Assembly (NCBI RefSeq): GCF_963677945.1 | Contig: NZ_OY782578.1 | Span: 1,612,001-1,676,000, forward strand | From: an uncultured Bacteroides sp. | GTDB lineage: Bacteria > Bacteroidota > Bacteroidia > Bacteroidales > Bacteroidaceae | Reading direction: 5' to 3' | DNA length: 64,000 nucleotides | Shown here: piece after piece, positions 55,441 through 63,699 of the stretch | How positions within the stretch are numbered: the first letter of the stretch is position 1 | Layout of the letters: each line of letters starts with the position of its first letter | Position numbers and translations under genes: made by a program | Notes under the pieces: model-generated | Seen by the model: only the letters and a program-made list of their open reading frames with translations | Told to the model about the DNA's origin: nothing | Databases searched by the model: none

Positions 55441-55650
55441 AGGAGAGCTGAAAAGCTGAATATCTCTCACCTAAGGATTAGCAGGAATACTTATTATGAT
55501 GTTGCGGAACGCCCAATTTAGTGGGAGATAGTTTTGATTTAGTAGCAGATGATTAGTTGAAACTTTTTATCTGCTACTAGCTGAAAGTGCTTTTGTTAGG
55601 GCTTTTTGGATGTTTTGGTGGGGGATGGGGGAGATGAATTGGGGAAAATT
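55441..55650 (+). mobile_element. Right-end remnant of the VapE element (copy 4)
   Basis: Bases 55453-55521 encode, in frame, the last 22 residues of a VapE-like protein (KLNI, then RNTYYDV and AERPI before the stop), differing at about a third of the positions from the full copy. The right hairpin follows (55540-55550 with 55569-55579), then the outer border also seen in copy 1. The rest of the gene is gone. The AbiE pair lies between this remnant and the truncated end at 53778. Confidence 0.75.
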
Positions 55651-55659
55651 TAGATTTTA

Positions 55660-57162
55660 TTAATTCTTAATCTTAAAAATGTTATTGATTTTTTCTTCCA
55701 TTTCATCAATCATATTGACGCTTTGCAGCTTCATATCTTCAGATGATTTGATGTTGTTTATTAATTGCCGCATATCTTCAAATGTTTTATGAAAGTGATC
55801 TTCTTGTTTTTGATATTTCAAATGTTCTTTTTTCTCAATTTTTTTTAGAATAAGTTTTGTGTAATTTTCAATCTTCTTACATAGATGAATGAGTTTTAAT
55901 GATTTGTTTATTTCAACAATCTGATCCAATCTCTTATAAGTTTCGTATCTTTTCAGGATATTGAGATCTTTATCTTCGCGGAAATGTATATAAAGATTTC
56001 TGCGAGTACTGTCAAGATGTAATGTCAATTCTTTAAAATCTTCTTGTATTGTTGCTGATTCAATCTCATGATGGTTAGTATCTATATCTATTAGTTTTTG
56101 CCATAAACTTTTAGTTTTTTTGACTTGATTATATCCATAAAGATGAGTTAATGCAGATACTTCAGTTAAGTAAATTTTGCGTAGTTGTAATGAACGCTCT
56201 AAACCAGATTTTGAATTCAGATATGCTTTCATAACACAAATCAGATCACACCTAATGAAACCAATCATCATACATATTAAAACAAGTTGATGTATGATTT
56301 CCAAATTTGAAGGAGACTGTATATTTTGAGTCGTTGTGAATTTTCTAAGTTGTTCATATATGATGTGTTTATTGTATATTGAATCAATATCTTTGCTTAT
56401 TTTAACCAGTGATTCGGTATATTGATCAGACAATTTTTCATTTGACGATAACTTCTTAGCTAAGCAATCTTCCATAAAGGATTTTACATCAAGTTCTGTT
56501 TTCTTAGTTGTAACACATGTTGATGTATTGTTGGGTGTCAATTTACTTATAATATTAAATATTTTGGTTGGAATCTGCGTGATACGTGAATGGATTAATA
56601 TATATTGAGAAACAGCTTTGCAATATTGGTTTTCGTCTGTGATACTGCATAATATGTTATACATATTTATAGGGTTATCATAGTGTGAAGTACTATTGCG
56701 CATTGTTTTATCGCAATAAACTTCTAACTTTGTTAGTTCATTATCTATTATTGCAACATCAGACTGGAGTGTTGGATTGTCTAACTTTAAAATTATTGGC
56801 TTTAACAAATTCCATACTCCATTATTATCTTTTGTTCCAGAAAAATAATTGTAGGCTTCATAAAGACTTTGATTAATGCTTTGTATATGATAACGTTTCT
56901 CGTAAGCAATAGTTGTATCTAATAATAATCGTAAAGATGCCATTAATTCGTGTAATATAAAATGGCTGCCTATATATAAGTCCTCGGTTTTACTGAAGAA
57001 TGATATAATAGAATCTGACATATCAGGAGTCTCAGATTCTATTGCTGCAAGACGAGTTCGCAACTCCATCATTACTGGGAATACCTCTTCTAATTCAGAT
57101 ATAGTATCCTCAGAATTTTGTATTAGTGAGTTTAATGCATTTTCACTTGCGGGTTTGCTCAT
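55660..57162 (-). CDS. Twin HEPN-like helical protein, unrecognised family
   Basis: A 500-residue, almost entirely helical cytoplasmic protein without signal peptide. It was not recognised as a named family. Two R-N-x3-H motifs are visible: RNSTSH (Arg155-His160) and RNLYIH (Arg388-His393). They lie in matching contexts: LEVYCDKTMRN against LHLDSTRRN. About 50 residues before each is another similar stretch (NNGVWNLLK against KTKSLWQKL). This points to an internal duplication. R-x4-H motifs in helical domains are the active site of HEPN ribonucleases. The C-terminus is a Lys/Glu-rich coiled coil. It is the third gene of an operon, 22 bases after the nucleotidase. A toxin-like RNase role is inferred, not shown. 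Confidence 0.6.
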   Translation of the reverse strand: MSKPASENALNSLIQNSEDTISELEEVFPVMMELRTRLAAIESETPDMSDSIISFFSKTEDLYIGSHFILHELMASLRLLLDTTIAYEKRYHIQSINQSLYEAYNYFSGTKDNNGVWNLLKPIILKLDNPTLQSDVAIIDNELTKLEVYCDKTMRNSTSHYDNPINMYNILCSITDENQYCKAVSQYILIHSRITQIPTKIFNIISKLTPNNTSTCVTTKKTELDVKSFMEDCLAKKLSSNEKLSDQYTESLVKISKDIDSIYNKHIIYEQLRKFTTTQNIQSPSNLEIIHQLVLICMMIGFIRCDLICVMKAYLNSKSGLERSLQLRKIYLTEVSALTHLYGYNQVKKTKSLWQKLIDIDTNHHEIESATIQEDFKELTLHLDSTRRNLYIHFREDKDLNILKRYETYKRLDQIVEINKSLKLIHLCKKIENYTKLILKKIEKKEHLKYQKQEDHFHKTFEDMRQLINNIKSSEDMKLQSVNMIDEMEEKINNIFKIKN

Positions 57163-57184
57163 GATTTATATTATATTGATTTTT

Positions 57185-58114
57185 TCACTCTTCTTTTTTA
57201 TTTACTATACCAAATGGAATATGCACTGCAGGTACATTCTTTAAGTTTGATAAGTGGCCCATCTGGTCATCGAAGAACATGTGAGGATGCATTATATCTA
57301 ATATTCTTGATTTGTCAATGCCACCTAGAAAAAATGCTTCGTTTACATCAACTCCCCAACTTTTTAATGTTTTTATTAAACGTTCGTGAGAGGGAGCATT
57401 GCGAGCTGTTACAATAGATGTTTTTAGAACGCGTTTATATTCAGGATTCTTCTGCTGCCTTTTGGCTTCCATCTTTTGGAAAAACGATATTTTTTTGAAC
57501 AAATCTCCAAGTAGACCTGGTTCTAAAGGTTCATCGGCACAAGCTTCTTCATGTTTATGGAATGCTTCCATTCCATCTTGTTGATATATCTTCTCAGCTT
57601 CGTCTGTGGCTATAACTCCATCGAAGTCAAAGGCTATTCGCAACTCTAAATCTTCATCATCATCTGAAATACTTGATTGTAAGACTTTTCCTGCAGCAAA
57701 ACCTTCTTTACAAGCTGATTTTATATCTGATTCTTCAGCAGAAAGGAAAAGAGATGCATTGTAAGCAGGCAAATATTTATAAGGACTTCCTCCTGAAAAG
57801 AAAGCAGCTCTAGTAATATCTAAGCCGTAGTGTTGTATTGTCCGAAAAACTCGTAATCCTGTTTCAGGACTATTTCGAGATAAAAGAATAACTTCTATCG
57901 GTTTTTCTTCGCTGAAAATTTCATTTAAGCGTAACAGCCTCTTTATGAAAGGATATGCAACACCTTTATTTAAATGATTATCAATATTCTTCTCTTGAAA
58001 TTTTTTGTATTCTTCAACACCTTGTTCTTTGTAAATTCTATGAGAATCGGTTAAGTCGAACAATGCACTTGATGCTACAGCAATAACGAGTTTTTTTTCT
58101 ATTGGGTAAGGCAT
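57185..58114 (-). CDS. Cytosolic 5'-nucleotidase family protein (HAD fold)
   Basis: A 309-residue protein of the 5_nucleotid (cN-I-like) family, which removes 5' phosphate from nucleoside monophosphates. The N-terminal segment AVASSALFDLTDSHRIY and the later AFDFDGVIATDEAEKIY (Asp163 and Asp165) are family hallmarks; TARNAP and FFDDQMGHL (Asp282, Asp283) supply the remaining HAD acids. It lies 6 bases after the phosphatase gene and 22 before the HEPN-like gene, so the three are co-transcribed. A nucleotidase beside a putative RNase could act on a nucleotide signal or deplete nucleotides; this is inference. Confidence 0.83.
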   Translation of the reverse strand: MPYPIEKKLVIAVASSALFDLTDSHRIYKEQGVEEYKKFQEKNIDNHLNKGVAYPFIKRLLRLNEIFSEEKPIEVILLSRNSPETGLRVFRTIQHYGLDITRAAFFSGGSPYKYLPAYNASLFLSAEESDIKSACKEGFAAGKVLQSSISDDDEDLELRIAFDFDGVIATDEAEKIYQQDGMEAFHKHEEACADEPLEPGLLGDLFKKISFFQKMEAKRQQKNPEYKRVLKTSIVTARNAPSHERLIKTLKSWGVDVNEAFFLGGIDKSRILDIMHPHMFFDDQMGHLSNLKNVPAVHIPFGIVNKKEE

Positions 58115-58120
58115 TTTTTA

Positions 58121-58597
58121 TTAATATTTAGACCAATTTTGAATAGCAAACATCCTCATACCATTGGCTGGCTTGTGTAAAGGATACAATTTTAGAAATT
58201 CTTTTTCTGCATCATAAAAGTCATTAGAGATAACTTTTATATGATGTAGATACAATAAGCCTATAGTAGCAGAACGAGATATCCCTTGATTACAATGAAC
58301 AAGGACTTTCATATTTTGAAGATGAACATCAATAGCATTAATTGCTTCATCAATAACTTCTTTAGGAATATAGTCTGGAGTATCAACATCAATTAAATTT
58401 AGAATAAGATGATTACCTCTATACGCTATCAAATATTCAGGATGAGTTTTTGGTGCTGACCTACCTGTATAACCTAATGCTTTTCGATGATAAGGTTCCT
58501 TACAAGCATGTATGACAAACCAATCGTTTTGAAATCTGACAATATTCTCATAATCATCCTGAGAACCGATGTGTAAATTATGGTGGATTTCTTTCAT
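58121..58597 (-). CDS. Dual-specificity-type protein phosphatase
   Basis: A 158-residue phosphatase. The signature HCNQGISRS (Cys102, Arg108) is the CX5R active site; DVDTPDY at 70-76 is the likely general-acid loop. The GRSAPKTHPEYL region is unusual for eukaryotic-type DUSPs but the length fits. It starts the three-gene operon. Its -7 box was not identified with confidence in 58598-58832, an A/T-rich region otherwise empty. Substrates are unknown; phosphoprotein or nucleotide-derived phosphate are possible. Confidence 0.82.
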   Translation of the reverse strand: MKEIHHNLHIGSQDDYENIVRFQNDWFVIHACKEPYHRKALGYTGRSAPKTHPEYLIAYRGNHLILNLIDVDTPDYIPKEVIDEAINAIDVHLQNMKVLVHCNQGISRSATIGLLYLHHIKVISNDFYDAEKEFLKLYPLHKPANGMRMFAIQNWSKY

Positions 58598-58832
58598 TAC
58601 TAAATGTTATTTAATTATGACTATTTATTACTCCTTGATTTGTCTATTTTTCTTATATAACTAATCCCGATCTTCATTTTGAATTCATCATACCACACTA
58701 CTAATTTATATAAAGTGAATGTAAATAGACTAAAAATAGATAAGGACCAATTTTAAAATATCTAATTGATGCTTTATAGCTAGATTTTGTTTTCTATTTT
58801 TGTTCGATCGATAAATATTCCACATTTACAAT

Positions 58833-59381
58833 CTACTTATGAAAGCATCCCTCAATACAATATACAGATAATTTTTCGACAGTATTTTCTTTTTCACAGC
58901 ACTTCTGCATGTTGCAACGTTCACACAATTCTGAAACACTGCTAACATCTAGTGTGCCTTGCTTTTCATGGAGAGAATAGAGATACTTTAAATATTTACC
59001 TTCGGCAATGCGGTGGTGCTGATCTTTGGCTTTCAATCCTCTCCATTCATAAAGGCGCTTGCCTCCTTTTGATGAATTGCAACTTTTACAAACCATAACC
59101 ACATTATCCGTAATATCTTCTCCTCCACAACATCTGGGCAGAATATGTTCGACTGTTAAATCCTTTGTTTCCCCGCAATAGATACATGCGTTTGGATTTT
59201 CTTTTTCTTTAAGCCATTCACGAACAGATGATGACCAATGTATTTCTCCTGAACAGAGGCTTTTCCAACGATTCATAATCATTCCATAATTTGTTTTCCC
59301 AAAGCCTGAAGCTTCGGATATAATCTTTGCGTACTGATAAAAAATTTGTTCACGAACTGTTTTGACTGCTTTTGGAGGCAT
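58833..59381 (-). CDS. HNH endonuclease
   Basis: A 182-residue protein. The HNH core runs from Cys66-x2-Cys69 (CIYCG), through VEHILPRCCGG (Glu78-His79) and DNVVMVC (Asn93), to Cys98-x2-Cys101. This is a complete zinc-bound beta-beta-alpha metal nuclease. The N-terminal 60 residues are helical and the C-terminus carries another Cys-rich cluster (CERCNMQKCC). Its partner or target is unknown. The small stand-alone form occurs in defence islands and mobile elements. It is on the strand opposite to the intron remnant at 59521. Confidence 0.82.
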   Translation of the reverse strand: MPPKAVKTVREQIFYQYAKIISEASGFGKTNYGMIMNRWKSLCSGEIHWSSSVREWLKEKENPNACIYCGETKDLTVEHILPRCCGGEDITDNVVMVCKSCNSSKGGKRLYEWRGLKAKDQHHRIAEGKYLKYLYSLHEKQGTLDVSSVSELCERCNMQKCCEKENTVEKLSVYCIEGCFHK

Positions 59382-59520
59382 AATATTAATTTAAGGTCCT
59401 TAATTGTTTTTCATAAAGTACTGCGGGAATCCGTGTAGAGGTCTATGAATTCTTATTGCTAATAAGAGTATCTGCAAATGTATAAAATAATTTTTCACAA
59501 TGAAATTAAAATGTATCCTA

Positions 59521-59605
59521 AATAAGGAACCGCACGTACGGTGGTGTGAGAGGTCGGAAAATGAAATAGGAGGAAAACTATTTCATTTTCCTCCTACTCG
59601 ATTGA
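59521..59605 (+). other. 3' end of a group II intron (remnant)
   Basis: The run GTACGGTGGTGTGAGAGGTC is typical of the end of domain V and the link to domain VI of bacterial group II introns. It is followed by a domain VI-like hairpin (59556-59568 with 59579-59591, 13 perfect pairs) and the terminal CCTACTCGATT. Domain V itself appears shortened to the CCGCACGTACGG stem. No intron-encoded reverse transcriptase or 5' end was found upstream within 59382-59520, so this is a fragment. Confidence 0.6.
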
Positions 59606-59614
59606 AATAAAGAA

Positions 59615-62191
59615 TTACATATTTGCAACAACTGTATAAGTTCCTGCCTTATACTCTTTTGTTTCTTTACTACCAGGGATGGTGACAGAGGCAGTTGCAC
59701 CTTTTGGAATGGTGAACTTCCAGATCCATTTGTTGCCTTTGTATTTCCAACTGCTTTTTATTGTTCCTGCAGCCGACTTATACTGTGCATTGATATAACC
59801 TAATCGTTTGTCGGGAACAGGGGACATGATGATATGTTTGAATCCTGGTTTTGCTGGGTCGGCAGAGATGCCGGCTACTGTTTCCCATATCCATTCACAT
59901 ACGCAACCGTAGGCATAATGATTGAAACTGTTCATTCCCTTTGGTCCCATACCGTTTTCTATCATATAACTGTTCCAGCGTTCCCAGATGGTTGTTGCAC
60001 CATTATCTATAGAATAGAGCCATGATGGATTCTTACGTTGGAAGAGTAGGTTGTAGGCTACATCTATCATTCCATTTTCAGTGAGCGCAGGCATAAGGAT
60101 TGATGTTCCCAGGAATCCTGTCTGCAGACAGTCGCCATGGGCTTTGAAATTTTCTCGTAGACGGGTAATCATTTCTTCACGTGCCTTTCCTTTGATGAGC
60201 TTATTTTTTAATGCAAAGAGGGCAGGGGTCTGCATGGTGTTCAGAATGTCCAACTTAAACTTGCCATCTGTGGTAAGGAAATTGTCTAAGATATATGATC
60301 TGGCTTCCTGCATCATCAACTCGTATTTCTTTGTGTCACGAGAAGTTGCTTTAGCCATGTCGCGCATCATCTCGGCATCCATCAACCAGTATGCTGCACT
60401 AAGATAATTCCAGTATTCTTCTGCTTCAGGAAGTGTTCCATTTTTATCTCTCGACTTTCCACTGCATGTCTCCAATGGTTCGTAACTTAACCAGTCGGCC
60501 CACTGTGAACCTTTATTCTCTTCTAATAATAAGTTGTGAGTGTAACGGGTTTCGTTAGCATGGTTGATAAACTTCTCCATGGAAGTCCAGTTCTCATTTA
60601 TGATGTCTACATTTCCAAACTGTTTCCAAACTGTATATGGAACGATTACTCCGGCATCGGCCCATCCTAGTCGCATACTCTCATCGGAACAATATTGACC
60701 AAATGGTGCTACACCCGGGAAACCTCCTTGTGGACTTTGGGTATCGCGCATATCGCCCATCCACTTATGGAAGAAGTTTTGCGTGTTGGCAAAGAATGTT
60801 CCTGTCTCGGCAAACACTTGTGTATCAGCAGTCCATCCCAAACGTTCGTTGCGTTGAGGGCAATCGGTAGGTATAGACAGATAGTTGGAGCGCTGTCCCC
60901 ACAGAGTGTTGGATATAAGTAGGTTTATTGATTCGTTGCCGGTGGTGATATTACCTATCTCCATGTCTTTGGTGATAGACGTTATCGGTATGGAACGAAT
61001 GCTTTTAAAAGTAACCTTCTCGGTGGCAACGATAGAGATAAATCTATATCCATAGAAGGTGTTGCGCGGTTGGAAACAAACTGGTTTGTTGTTGCCAAAG
61101 ATATAATCAAGCATCATACCTGTGTTTGGAGTACGAAGGTTAAGGCGATGAACGCTACCTTCGGGACCATCCATACCTCTGCTGTAGGCTCCATTACCAT
61201 CGTTTAGTAGTTCTGCTGGTTCGCAATGAATCTGTGCTCCCTTTTCTGCCTGGAATACAAACGATGGTACTGCAGCACAGTTTTGCCCAAAGTCAACTAC
61301 AAGTGTCTGATGTGGCATGAGTGTGATAATGTCGCCATCGGAATACTCGTTTGTTATTACCACTTTACCATATTCTTTGTCGCTTTTCCCTTCTATGTCA
61401 TCCCAGATGTATGCTCTTGTTGGTTTAAGTGCCAGGTCTTCTCGGAAATATACTTCAGCACCCTGAGAAGGTAATATCACGCCATTGAATTCTTTGTTGA
61501 CTTCGGGAGTGGTAAGGGCAACAGAAGTGTCGTATCCTGCAGTTTCTCCATCGTCAAAGATTTCTCCATCGAAGATTGCTGCATGTTTTACTTTTCCTGC
61601 TATGCCTGCTTTCCAGTTGTTAGTGTCTGTACCATATAGTTTTGTGGTACTATCAGTGAAGATGAGTTTCAACACTCCGCGAAAGGCACACTTCTTTCCA
61701 ATCATACCATTGTTGTTGCCCGGAGTGATAATCTTGTCGGCCCACCAACCTGGTGTTACCTGTACGGAAAGACTATTTTCGGCACCTGCATCCTTCTTGA
61801 AGGCATCGGTAACATCGTAGGTGAACGACCGTTTAGTTTTGGCATAATGAGTGAAACCTGGTTTGAGAATCTCTTTTCCTATAGGTGTACCATTGACATA
61901 CAGGTCGTAGACTCCCAGTCCGGTGGTCATCCACAGGGCTGTCTTTACTTTCTTAACGTTTTTGACAGTACTTTTAAACCAGTTTGCTCCATCAGCAGAA
62001 CGTGAATTGTCGTTAATGCGCTCTGTGACTACAGGAGCATTGGCAGCAGATATCCACTCGGAACAATTCCATGCAGAATTGTCGAGAGCACTGGTCTTAT
62101 ACCCCTTAGCTTGTTTAGTCGACTGGGCATAAGTGGATAATGAAAATACAGTAAATGAAAAAACAATAATTGATTTAGTAATGTGTCTCAT
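59615..62191 (-). CDS. GH78 alpha-L-rhamnosidase
   Basis: An 858-residue secreted enzyme with signal peptide ending at STYAQ. N-terminal beta-sandwich domains carry GANWFKSTV and TTGLGVYDLYVNG. The (alpha/alpha)6 barrel has the GH78 catalytic-region motif PTDCPQRNERLGWTAD with conserved acids, and DNGATTIWERWNSY further on. A C-terminal sandwich follows. It removes terminal rhamnose, as found on rhamnogalacturonan or arabinogalactan. It stands alone, without susCD; its product could complement the first PUL. It starts a gap of about 200 bases with no features. Confidence 0.93.
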   Translation of the reverse strand: MRHITKSIIVFSFTVFSLSTYAQSTKQAKGYKTSALDNSAWNCSEWISAANAPVVTERINDNSRSADGANWFKSTVKNVKKVKTALWMTTGLGVYDLYVNGTPIGKEILKPGFTHYAKTKRSFTYDVTDAFKKDAGAENSLSVQVTPGWWADKIITPGNNNGMIGKKCAFRGVLKLIFTDSTTKLYGTDTNNWKAGIAGKVKHAAIFDGEIFDDGETAGYDTSVALTTPEVNKEFNGVILPSQGAEVYFREDLALKPTRAYIWDDIEGKSDKEYGKVVITNEYSDGDIITLMPHQTLVVDFGQNCAAVPSFVFQAEKGAQIHCEPAELLNDGNGAYSRGMDGPEGSVHRLNLRTPNTGMMLDYIFGNNKPVCFQPRNTFYGYRFISIVATEKVTFKSIRSIPITSITKDMEIGNITTGNESINLLISNTLWGQRSNYLSIPTDCPQRNERLGWTADTQVFAETGTFFANTQNFFHKWMGDMRDTQSPQGGFPGVAPFGQYCSDESMRLGWADAGVIVPYTVWKQFGNVDIINENWTSMEKFINHANETRYTHNLLLEENKGSQWADWLSYEPLETCSGKSRDKNGTLPEAEEYWNYLSAAYWLMDAEMMRDMAKATSRDTKKYELMMQEARSYILDNFLTTDGKFKLDILNTMQTPALFALKNKLIKGKAREEMITRLRENFKAHGDCLQTGFLGTSILMPALTENGMIDVAYNLLFQRKNPSWLYSIDNGATTIWERWNSYMIENGMGPKGMNSFNHYAYGCVCEWIWETVAGISADPAKPGFKHIIMSPVPDKRLGYINAQYKSAAGTIKSSWKYKGNKWIWKFTIPKGATASVTIPGSKETKEYKAGTYTVVANM

Positions 62192-62387
62192 TTCTTATTA
62201 CGGTTTTGTATTAGATTGTTCTGGGTTCAAAGATAATATTATTTTTCAATTTGCATTTCGTCTATTAATAATCTTCATAATAATATATATCCTGATAAAA
62301 CAATAAATATCTGAGTTTTATAGATTGATAATTAGTTTTATTATAGATTCAATTATTATATTTGTGATAAGATGAAATATTTATTGA

Positions 62388-62696
62388 ATGATTATGAATA
62401 TAGAACATGATAAAGAAAAAGAAATTTTCAGTGTGGTAGTTGATGGCGTAACTGCTCATGTTTCTTATAAACTGATTGACGGCGGTTTAGATATCCGTCA
62501 TACAATTGTTCCCGATGAAATTGGGGGTAGGGGGATAGCTTCTGCTTTGGTAAAGGCGGCTTACGATTATGCTCTGGAAAATGGATATAAGCCTGTGGCT
62601 ACCTGTTCGTATGCGGTGGTATGGCTTCAAAGGCATCCGGAATATAATGGTAAAATAGGAAATGATTTTGGAGGGGAAGGTACCTGTGCTATATGA
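62388..62696 (+). CDS. Small GNAT-fold acetyltransferase (YjdJ type)
   Basis: A 102-residue protein of the short GNAT (Acetyltransf_CG) family. The acetyl-CoA loop GGRGIASALVKAAYDYA is intact, followed by the CSYAVVWLQRHPEY block typical of the group. A second in-frame ATG two codons on could also start it. Substrate unknown. Confidence 0.85.
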   Translation: MIMNIEHDKEKEIFSVVVDGVTAHVSYKLIDGGLDIRHTIVPDEIGGRGIASALVKAAYDYALENGYKPVATCSYAVVWLQRHPEYNGKIGNDFGGEGTCAI

Positions 62697-62752
62697 TATT
62701 TCTTGTTTTATATCAGAAGAATAAGATCAAGGATTATATTTAGTATAAAGAA

Positions 62753-63487
62753 CTAAATCTTTATACTAAAGTCAATATCATCGTATGAGAATTTAATAAA
62801 ATCTCGCTGAGGTCTTTGATTATCATTCTCATCACTTCTGTTATGAATATCATTGTTTTCATCAAATTCATATTCAAAATCATTATTCCCAATATAGATC
62901 AATTGTTTGGAAAAGGTGTCGTATTTTAATTTAACATCACCTATCTGAGACATTTTTTCAGAAAAGAAATCGAATTTGATTACTGCATTTCCAATCTTTT
63001 CTATACGGTCAGAAAAGAAATCGTATTTAAATTCTTTGTTCCCAATTTTAGATATTCTTTTTGTACTAAAGTCATAACTTATCAAGAGATCACCAATCTT
63101 AGAAATGTTATCTGTGAAAAAGTCATATTCAATTTCGCATCCGTCAAGTCTTTTTATACGCCCTTTTTTAGTATTTTGATGTGACGATTCTAATCTTAAA
63201 TCACGACCCTCATAATTGGGATCATAACGTCTATTTATCTTTTGAATATTTCCCATCCTATCTACTGTTATAGAGGATTCATGAATTCTGATTTTAATAA
63301 GAAAGTTGCCAGCCAGATCTGTGTAAATTGTTAGTCTTTGAGCATTAACTGCAGTTGTGAATAAGAATATAATTAAAATGCTGAGAATGTACTTTTTTAT
63401 ATCTTTGTTGCGGCTACTGTTTGTATTTGTACAGAGTAGTTTGTTGGATGGTGTAGACATTCCGCAGCTTTGGCAGATTTGTTTCAT
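62753..63487 (-). CDS. Protein with five 17-residue repeats
   Basis: A 244-residue protein, not recognised. A short Cys-containing N-terminus (CQSCGM and a further Cys19) precedes a hydrophobic helix (about 31-48) ending AVNAQ, which looks like a signal peptide. The true start may be after the Cys-rich piece, at a non-ATG codon. Residues 121-205 are five repeats of exactly 17 residues, each like YDFFSDRIEKIG, beginning at 121, 138, 155, 172 and 189 (bases 63127-62873). A beta-strand repeat on a secreted or periplasmic protein is inferred. Confidence 0.6.
   Translation of the reverse strand: MKQICQSCGMSTPSNKLLCTNTNSSRNKDIKKYILSILIIFLFTTAVNAQRLTIYTDLAGNFLIKIRIHESSITVDRMGNIQKINRRYDPNYEGRDLRLESSHQNTKKGRIKRLDGCEIEYDFFTDNISKIGDLLISYDFSTKRISKIGNKEFKYDFFSDRIEKIGNAVIKFDFFSEKMSQIGDVKLKYDTFSKQLIYIGNNDFEYEFDENNDIHNRSDENDNQRPQRDFIKFSYDDIDFSIKI
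62873..63127 (-). repeat. Coding 51-base tandem repeats, five units
   Basis: The five 17-residue repeats of the protein above; conserved at protein level (Y/F-D-x-F-S, then I-x-x-I-G) more than at DNA level, so the duplication is old and under selection. Confidence 0.65.
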
Positions 63488-63660
63488 TAGATCAATTTTT
63501 ATGTTACATGCAAATGTAGTTATTCTTTACATAAATAACACTATTATTGCACGATTAATTATCTGAATATTATTCAAAGTAATTCTACTGATCTTTTCAA
63601 TTCAATGCAAGATAACGGAAAGAAGAACTAATGTCAATGATTCCAAAGAATAATCTGTAA

Positions 63661-63690
63661 GAGGCTGCTCCATGCGAAACAGCCTCTTTT
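63661..63690 (-). terminator. Terminator hairpin after rubrerythrin
   Basis: GAGGCTG (63661-63667) pairs with CAGCCTC (63680-63686). T-rich sequence follows in both directions, so it can act for either strand; the rubrerythrin gene ends just beside it. Confidence 0.65.
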
Positions 63691-63699
63691 ATATTGCAA

